Position numbers and translations under genes: made by a program. A DNA stretch of 18,855 nucleotides from an uncultured Faecalibacterium sp. (GTDB taxonomy: Bacteria > Bacillota > Clostridia > Oscillospirales > Ruminococcaceae), in assembly GCA_934518555.1 (NCBI GenBank), contig CAKSXW010000037.1, positions 1-18,855 on the forward strand. Reading direction: 5' to 3'. Positions within the stretch are counted from its first letter, which is position 1, and each line of letters starts with the position of its first letter. Of the stretch, positions 15,342 to 18,855 are shown one piece after another. The notes under the pieces were generated by a model, which was not told where the DNA came from, ran no database searches, and saw only the letters and a program-made list of their open reading frames with translations.

Positions 15342-16559
15342 ATGAAACTGAAAGAATGGAACGCCCGGCTCCACGGGCTGGTGATCTTCCGTACACTGCT
15401 GGAGGACCCGGTGCTGGCTAAATTGCTGGACCTCACCGACCGCATGGAGGCCGGGGGCCGGGGCATGGGTCCGGTGTGTGACGCCGTGGCCCAGTTTGAA
15501 GCGGCACTGTTTGAGCGCACCACAGATTGGAGCCAGTACCTGAGCACCGCCGTGCTGGAGGCCGAGACGGTCTGTGTGCGGCAGGCTGCCGCCGGGGCCC
15601 TGGCCCCGGTGCTACAGGCAGCCCTGGAGGGAGAGCTGGACTTTTTGCAGCAGCTCTGCGGCCTGACCTTAGAGGAGCTGCTCCGGGCCGCCTACACGGA
15701 GCAGAGCCAGCAGCCGGAGCTGGCCTTTTTGCCCCGGTGGGAGACCTCCCCGGTGGACCTGCCGGCAGCCTATGCCCAGCGCATGAGCCAGGTGGGCACA
15801 AAGGGCTACGGGATGTTTGCCAAGCACCATGTATTTACCGTGGAAAACGGCAGCCTGGTGCCGGTAAAGTACCCGGACCCCCAGCGGCTCAGCGAGCTGC
15901 CGGGGTATGAAAAGGAACGGGAAAAGATCATTGCCAACACCCGGGCCCTGCTGGCCGGGATGCCTGCCAACAATGTGCTGCTGTATGGCGATGCCGGTAC
16001 CGGAAAATCCAGTGCGGTAAAGGCCATTGCCAACGAGTTTGCCCCCCAGGGTCTGCGGCTGGTGGAGGTAAAGAAGAACCAGCTGTACCAGATCCCGGAC
16101 CTGATGGACAAGCTGGCAGCCAACCCTCTGAAGTTTATCCTATTTATAGATGACCTGAGCTTTACCGCCAACGACGACAACTTTGCCGCCCTGAAGGCCA
16201 TCCTGGAGGGCAGCGTAGGGGGCCGGGCCCGGAACATTGCGGTGTATGCCACCTCCAACCGCCGCCACCTGATCAAGGAGACCTTGTCGGACCGCACCGG
16301 GGACGACATCCACGAAGCCGATACCCGACAGGAGCTGATGAGCCTTTCGGCCCGGTTTGGCCTGACGGTGACCTTCCAGCGGCCGGAAAAGGCCCGGTTC
16401 GAGACCATCCTGGAGGAGCTGGCCCGGCAGCACCATATCCAGATGCCCATGGATCAGCTGCTGGTAAAGGCCGAGGCTTTTGCCCTCCGTGCCGGAGGCC
16501 GCAGTCCCCGGGTGGCCAAGCAGTTTATCGAGCAGTGTGAGGCCGGGGTGCAAAAATAA
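15342..16559 (+). CDS. DUF815-type AAA ATP-binding protein
   Basis: 405 residues. An N-terminal helical region (about 1-165) is followed by a linker and an AAA ATPase core: Walker A GDAGTGKSS at 216-224 (K222), Walker B FILFIDDLSF with D270 and D271, then an ATSNRRHLIKE sensor stretch near 305. This order matches the DUF815/YifB-independent P-loop family found across Firmicutes and other bacteria. The cellular job is not established to my knowledge; it is predicted to be cytoplasmic. Start at 15342 follows AGAGGG. It stands alone, divergent from the ilv operon and convergent with ilvA, with its own promoter and terminator, so neighbours say little about role. Confidence 0.85.
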   Translation: MKLKEWNARLHGLVIFRTLLEDPVLAKLLDLTDRMEAGGRGMGPVCDAVAQFEAALFERTTDWSQYLSTAVLEAETVCVRQAAAGALAPVLQAALEGELDFLQQLCGLTLEELLRAAYTEQSQQPELAFLPRWETSPVDLPAAYAQRMSQVGTKGYGMFAKHHVFTVENGSLVPVKYPDPQRLSELPGYEKEREKIIANTRALLAGMPANNVLLYGDAGTGKSSAVKAIANEFAPQGLRLVEVKKNQLYQIPDLMDKLAANPLKFILFIDDLSFTANDDNFAALKAILEGSVGGRARNIAVYATSNRRHLIKETLSDRTGDDIHEADTRQELMSLSARFGLTVTFQRPEKARFETILEELARQHHIQMPMDQLLVKAEAFALRAGGRSPRVAKQFIEQCEAGVQK

Positions 16560-16623
16560 ATTTGTCAATTGCCGCTTTGACCGAACTTGCGGATGGCTTT
16601 TGAAGCAGAGTGCACAGAAAAAA

Positions 16624-16681
16624 GCGAGTTTTTGCCACAAACTGGATGAAACCAAAACCACTTGGAGTTTGTGGAGCTTGC
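16624..16681. repeat. Extended hairpin in the gap between the ATPase gene and ilvA
   Basis: CCACAAACT (16635-16643) is inverted at 16666-16674. Inside is CCAA/TTGG (16652-16655 with 16662-16665), and outside GCGAG/CTTGC (16624-16628 with 16677-16681). There is no T tract, so it is not a terminator. The rest of 16560-16710 shows no gene or promoter I can support. It could be part of a small RNA ending at the terminator at 16714-16752, or of the ATPase gene 3' UTR. Confidence 0.4.
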
Positions 16682-16713
16682 GCCGGAAAGCACCTGCAAA
16701 ATATTTCACGAAA

Positions 16714-16752
16714 AATACCGGGAAGCGTTGCTTTTTGCGCCTTCCCGGTATT
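16714..16752. terminator. Intrinsic terminator of the ATPase gene
   Basis: AATACCGGGAAG (16714-16725) pairs perfectly with CTTCCCGGTATT (16741-16752), followed by T-rich sequence on both strands. It is 155 bases past the ATPase stop codon. Confidence 0.85.
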
Positions 16753-16795
16753 CTTTGTTTACTATTTATTTTACCTTTCCCGAAGAATCAATTTA

Positions 16796-16827
16796 AAAAG
16801 GGGAAGATCTGCGGATCTTCCCCTTTT
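16796..16827. terminator. Second intrinsic terminator, bidirectional
   Basis: A 14-pair stem (AAAAGGGGAAGATC, 16796-16809 with 16814-16827) with loop TGCG and T runs on both sides. It lies between the ATPase terminator and the ilvA terminator and serves either direction. Confidence 0.88.
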
Positions 16828-16859
16828 GTGTTTTTGTGGGCAGGGGAGAGGCCGCCTCC

Positions 16860-16901
16860 AAAAAAAACAGGACCGAAACGTCTGCAAACGCTCCGGTCCT
16901 G
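16860..16901 (-). terminator. Intrinsic terminator of ilvA
   Basis: CAGGACCG (16868-16875) pairs with CGGTCCTG (16894-16901). On the minus strand it is followed by eight T residues (16867-16860). It sits 32 bases after the ilvA stop codon. Confidence 0.9.
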
Positions 16902-16932
16902 GGTTCATAGATGGTTTTGGTCAGAGGGCCCT

Positions 16933-18138
16933 TTACACCCGTTCAGCCACCAGCTGGAACCCCTCCCGGGTCAGCTCACTGCGGATCTGCTCGATCTGGG
17001 CGGCGTCACGGGTCTCCAGGGTCAGCTTCAAGAAGCAGCTGGAGATAGGCATATTGGGGTCGGAGCCGTCGTGCTGCACCGATACCACATTGCTGCCGCA
17101 CCGGGCCACCACCTCGGCCACACGCTTCAGCTGGCCGGGACGATCGTCCAGGGCAATGGTTAGGTTGGCTTTGCGGCCGCTCATCACCAGGCCCCGGGTA
17201 ATGACTCGGTTCAGGATGTTCACGTCGATGTTGCCGCCGGAGATCACACAGGCCACCTTTTTGCCTTCCACCGGCAGCTTGTGGAACAGCACCGCCGCCA
17301 CCGGCACCGCACCGGCACCCTCTGCCACCAGCTTCTGGTTTTCCATCAGAGACAGGATGGCGGCAGCGGTCTCGTCCTCGCTGACGGTAACAATGTCGTC
17401 CACATACTGCTCACAGAGCTGATAGGTCAGTTCGCCGGGGGTCTTGACCTGGATGCCGTCGGCAAAGGTGGAAACAGCCTTCAAAGTCTGGTACTTGTGC
17501 TCGTGGAGGCTCCGGTACATGCTGGGGGCACCCTCCGCCTGGACGCCGTAGACCTTTACCTCCGGCCGCAGGCTCTTGATGGCAAAGGCCACGCCGGAGA
17601 TCAGGCCGCCGCCGCCCACCGGCACCACGACCGCATCCACGTCCGGCAGCTGGTCCAGGATCTCCAGGCCAATGGTGCCCTGACCTGCAATGACCTGCTC
17701 GTCATCGTAGGGGTGGATAAAGGTCATGCCGGTCTCCTCCTGCAGCTCCACCGCCTTGTCGTGGGCCTCGTCGTAGGTGCCGGGCACCAGGCACACCTGG
17801 GCCCCCAGGTTCTTGGTGTTTTCTACCTTCATAAGGGGGGCACCGTCCGGCATACAGACGATGCTCTTGATGCCCCGGCGAGTGGCAGCCAGGGCCACGC
17901 CCTGGGCATGGTTGCCTGCGGAGCAGGCGATAACGCCCTTGGAGCTCTCCTCGGCAGAGAGCTGGCTGATCTTATAGTAAGCACCTCGGACCTTAAAACT
18001 GCCGGTAGCCTGCAGGTTTTCAGTCTTAAGGTAGAGCTGGCAGTCGGTGGAGAGTTTGGGGGCCTCGATGAGGTCGGTTTTGCGGGCCACGTCCTTCAGC
18101 ACAAAGGCGGCGTGGTAGATCTTGTCCAGAGTCAGCAT
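16933..18138 (-). CDS. ilvA: Threonine ammonia-lyase (threonine deaminase) with C-terminal ACT domain
   Basis: 401 residues. A PLP enzyme that turns threonine into 2-oxobutanoate, the committed step to isoleucine. PLP lysine K49 lies in GSFKVRGA, with SAGNHAQGVA and the phosphate-binding PVGGGGLISG. Residues about 325-401 form one ACT domain (TIALDDRPGQLKRVAEVV). This length and single ACT domain are those of the TdcB-like/short IlvA class, not the long E. coli IlvA with two ACT-like domains, so allosteric behaviour may differ. The start at 18138 follows GGAAGGA. Nearby ilvBNCD use its product, which favours a biosynthetic role over catabolic. Unlike ilvB it has no T-box. Confidence 0.93.
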   Translation of the reverse strand: MLTLDKIYHAAFVLKDVARKTDLIEAPKLSTDCQLYLKTENLQATGSFKVRGAYYKISQLSAEESSKGVIACSAGNHAQGVALAATRRGIKSIVCMPDGAPLMKVENTKNLGAQVCLVPGTYDEAHDKAVELQEETGMTFIHPYDDEQVIAGQGTIGLEILDQLPDVDAVVVPVGGGGLISGVAFAIKSLRPEVKVYGVQAEGAPSMYRSLHEHKYQTLKAVSTFADGIQVKTPGELTYQLCEQYVDDIVTVSEDETAAAILSLMENQKLVAEGAGAVPVAAVLFHKLPVEGKKVACVISGGNIDVNILNRVITRGLVMSGRKANLTIALDDRPGQLKRVAEVVARCGSNVVSVQHDGSDPNMPISSCFLKLTLETRDAAQIEQIRSELTREGFQLVAERV

Positions 18139-18174
18139 GACGAGTCCTTCCTTTTATGTTCCGTGATGTTCTCC

Positions 18175-18213
18175 AGTATAAGTTACAAGAATTGATTTGT
18201 CAAATGAATTTGA
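18175..18213 (-). promoter_or_regulatory. Promoter of ilvA with palindrome at the -35
   Basis: On the minus strand TTGACA (18203-18198), a 17-base spacer, TATACT (18180-18175), about 30 bases before the leader's ribosome site. The palindrome TCAAAT-GA-ATTTGA (18200-18213) overlaps the -35. The leader is too short for a T-box. Confidence 0.8.
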
Positions 18214-18313
18214 TTCACGGTTCTGCGTCTTTATTGCAAAGGGGGCTGAGGGGGAGAGGGGCATCTGCGAAGATACAAAAATGGCAGACGATACCAGCCC
18301 CTTGCCAGGATCT

Positions 18314-18388
18314 TTAACGCACCACGGTCCGGTGCTGTGTGCGGTATTCGGCCGGGGTAATGCCGTATTCGTCAGCTTGCAAGAAAAC
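18314..18388 (-). pseudogene. Relic of an AraC-family regulator C-terminus
   Basis: In one minus-strand frame the sequence ends DEYGITPAEYRTQHRTVVR and stops at 18314. This is the characteristic last stretch of AraC-type DNA-binding domains (a YGITPAEYR-like motif). Upstream in that frame the rest of the domain is missing, and the reading degrades into a hairpin and unrelated sequence, so only about 25 residues remain. The call rests on this short motif; a chance match is possible but unlikely given position at a frame end. Confidence 0.6.
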
Positions 18389-18399
18389 ACAAGGGAAAC

Positions 18400-18439
18400 T
18401 TTGGTAAAAAGAGAGAGGGCTGGACGGTACCAGCCCTCT
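18400..18439 (-). terminator. Probable intrinsic terminator of the anion permease gene
   Basis: AGAGGGCTGG (18414-18423) pairs with CCAGCCCTCT (18430-18439) around a 6-base loop. On the minus strand it runs into CTCTCTTTTTACC. It lies about 125 bases after the permease stop at 18565. The sequence GACGGTACCAGCCC here is repeated imperfectly as GACGATACCAGCCC at about 18284-18298, on the far side of the AraC relic. Confidence 0.65.
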
Positions 18440-18510
18440 TGACAGAATGATGAGATGCTCAAAAACCTCTGCTGCTTTTATTGCGGTTTTCAAAAATAGT
18501 GCCGAACAGA

Positions 18511-18533
18511 ACGGCATAGTTGCGATATGCCGT
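18511..18533. repeat. Hairpin downstream of the permease gene
   Basis: ACGGCATA (18511-18518) pairs with TATGCCGT (18526-18533), 7-base loop, just past the permease stop codon. It has no adjoining T tract on either strand, so its role is unclear. The remaining sequence between ilvA and the permease, outside the AraC relic and hairpins, shows no gene. Confidence 0.5.
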
Positions 18534-18564
18534 TTGCGGATGCTGCTGCGGTGGGAAAATAGGA

Positions 18565-18855
18565 TCAGGCAAAAGGATAAAGTGTCGGCAGGAAAAACAC
18601 GGACACGACAATGAGGATGAGCGCCAGCGGGGTACCACACTTGAGATAATCCTTTAAGGTGTATCCACCCGGCTCGATGATCATGATCTGGCAGGGTGCT
18701 GCCATGGGGGTCATGATGGACACACAACTGGCTGTGATCACGCCGACCACGGCAGCACGGGGATCTACGCCCATGCGAATACAGGCGGAAGTGACCAGTG
18801 GGATGAAGATGGTCAGGGTAGCCAGATTGGACATGACCTGTGTCAGAATGAAGGG
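18565..18855 (-). CDS. DASS/SLC13-type anion permease, C-terminal part
   Basis: The gene enters from the right edge and stops at 18565, giving 96 residues of a polytopic membrane protein. The sequence PFILTQVMSNLATLTIFIPLV, then VSIMTPMAAPCQIMIIEPGGYTLKDYLKCG, resembles the C-terminal end of divalent anion:Na+ symporters (SN.aT motif, small-residue loop, G-Y-x-x-x-D-Y). The last hydrophobic helix ends LPTLYPFA. The substrate, such as a dicarboxylate, citrate or sulfate, cannot be told from this part. Upstream gene sequence is outside the window. Confidence 0.7.
   Translation of the reverse strand, partial: PFILTQVMSNLATLTIFIPLVTSACIRMGVDPRAAVVGVITASCVSIMTPMAAPCQIMIIEPGGYTLKDYLKCGTPLALILIVVSVFFLPTLYPFA

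Noticed and set aside
18238..18262. Purine-rich GGGGGCTGAGGGGGAGAGGGG as a degraded copy of the ilvC-ilvD repeat
   Set aside because: It shares only the CCCTCTC end on the opposite strand and lacks the paired hairpins.

Overview
The window looks like chromosome of a GC-rich gut Firmicute of the class Clostridia (Oscillospiraceae, most like Faecalibacterium). Reasons: protein sequence style, an F. prausnitzii-type glucuronide cluster, a T-box leader on the ilv operon, strong AGGAGG ribosome sites next to weak ones, and many perfect intrinsic terminators. The genus is an inference from memory, not from a database match. Most of the window is ordinary metabolic gene content; the less explained material is in the intergenic RNAs and in one secreted protein.

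Layout. 1-395: tail of an unrecognised gene, a palindromic terminator, then about 220 bases without a gene that fold into a multi-branched RNA candidate, closed by a second terminator. 396-6784: glucuronide use. It has a divergent SDR-type D-mannonate oxidoreductase (-), a GPH-family symporter (+), an AraC regulator (+) and a GH2 beta-glucuronidase (+) with all catalytic residues and the glucuronate-reading N-x-K motif. The three promoters in this block share a 16-17 base element at a fixed distance from the -10 box, the likely AraC target. 6746-9544: a secreted CHAT/caspase-like (clan CD) protein of unknown role (-), with a strong promoter and a structured leader, divergent from a RodA/FtsW-like SEDS protein (+) that starts at TTG.

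9557-15176: ilvB-ilvN-ilvC-ilvD, all on the minus strand, led by a T-box with a probable isoleucine (ATC) specifier and a strong promoter overlapped by an inverted repeat. A back-to-back palindromic repeat lies between ilvC and ilvD. 15232-16559: a DUF815-type AAA ATPase (+) with its own promoter and a perfect 15-base palindrome near its start site. 16560-16932: no gene, but an extended hairpin and three terminators. 16933-18213: threonine ammonia-lyase ilvA (-), supplying 2-oxobutanoate to the ilv enzymes. 18214-18564: relic of an AraC-family C-terminus and hairpins. 18565-end: C-terminus of a DASS/SLC13-type anion permease.

How they work together: the symporter imports glucuronides, beta-glucuronidase releases glucuronate, and the SDR reduces fructuronate to mannonate, with the AraC protein as presumed sensor. 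uxaC, uxuA and the KDG genes are not in the window. ilvA plus ilvBNCD cover isoleucine and valine synthesis up to the 2-oxoacids; the final aminotransferase is not in the window.
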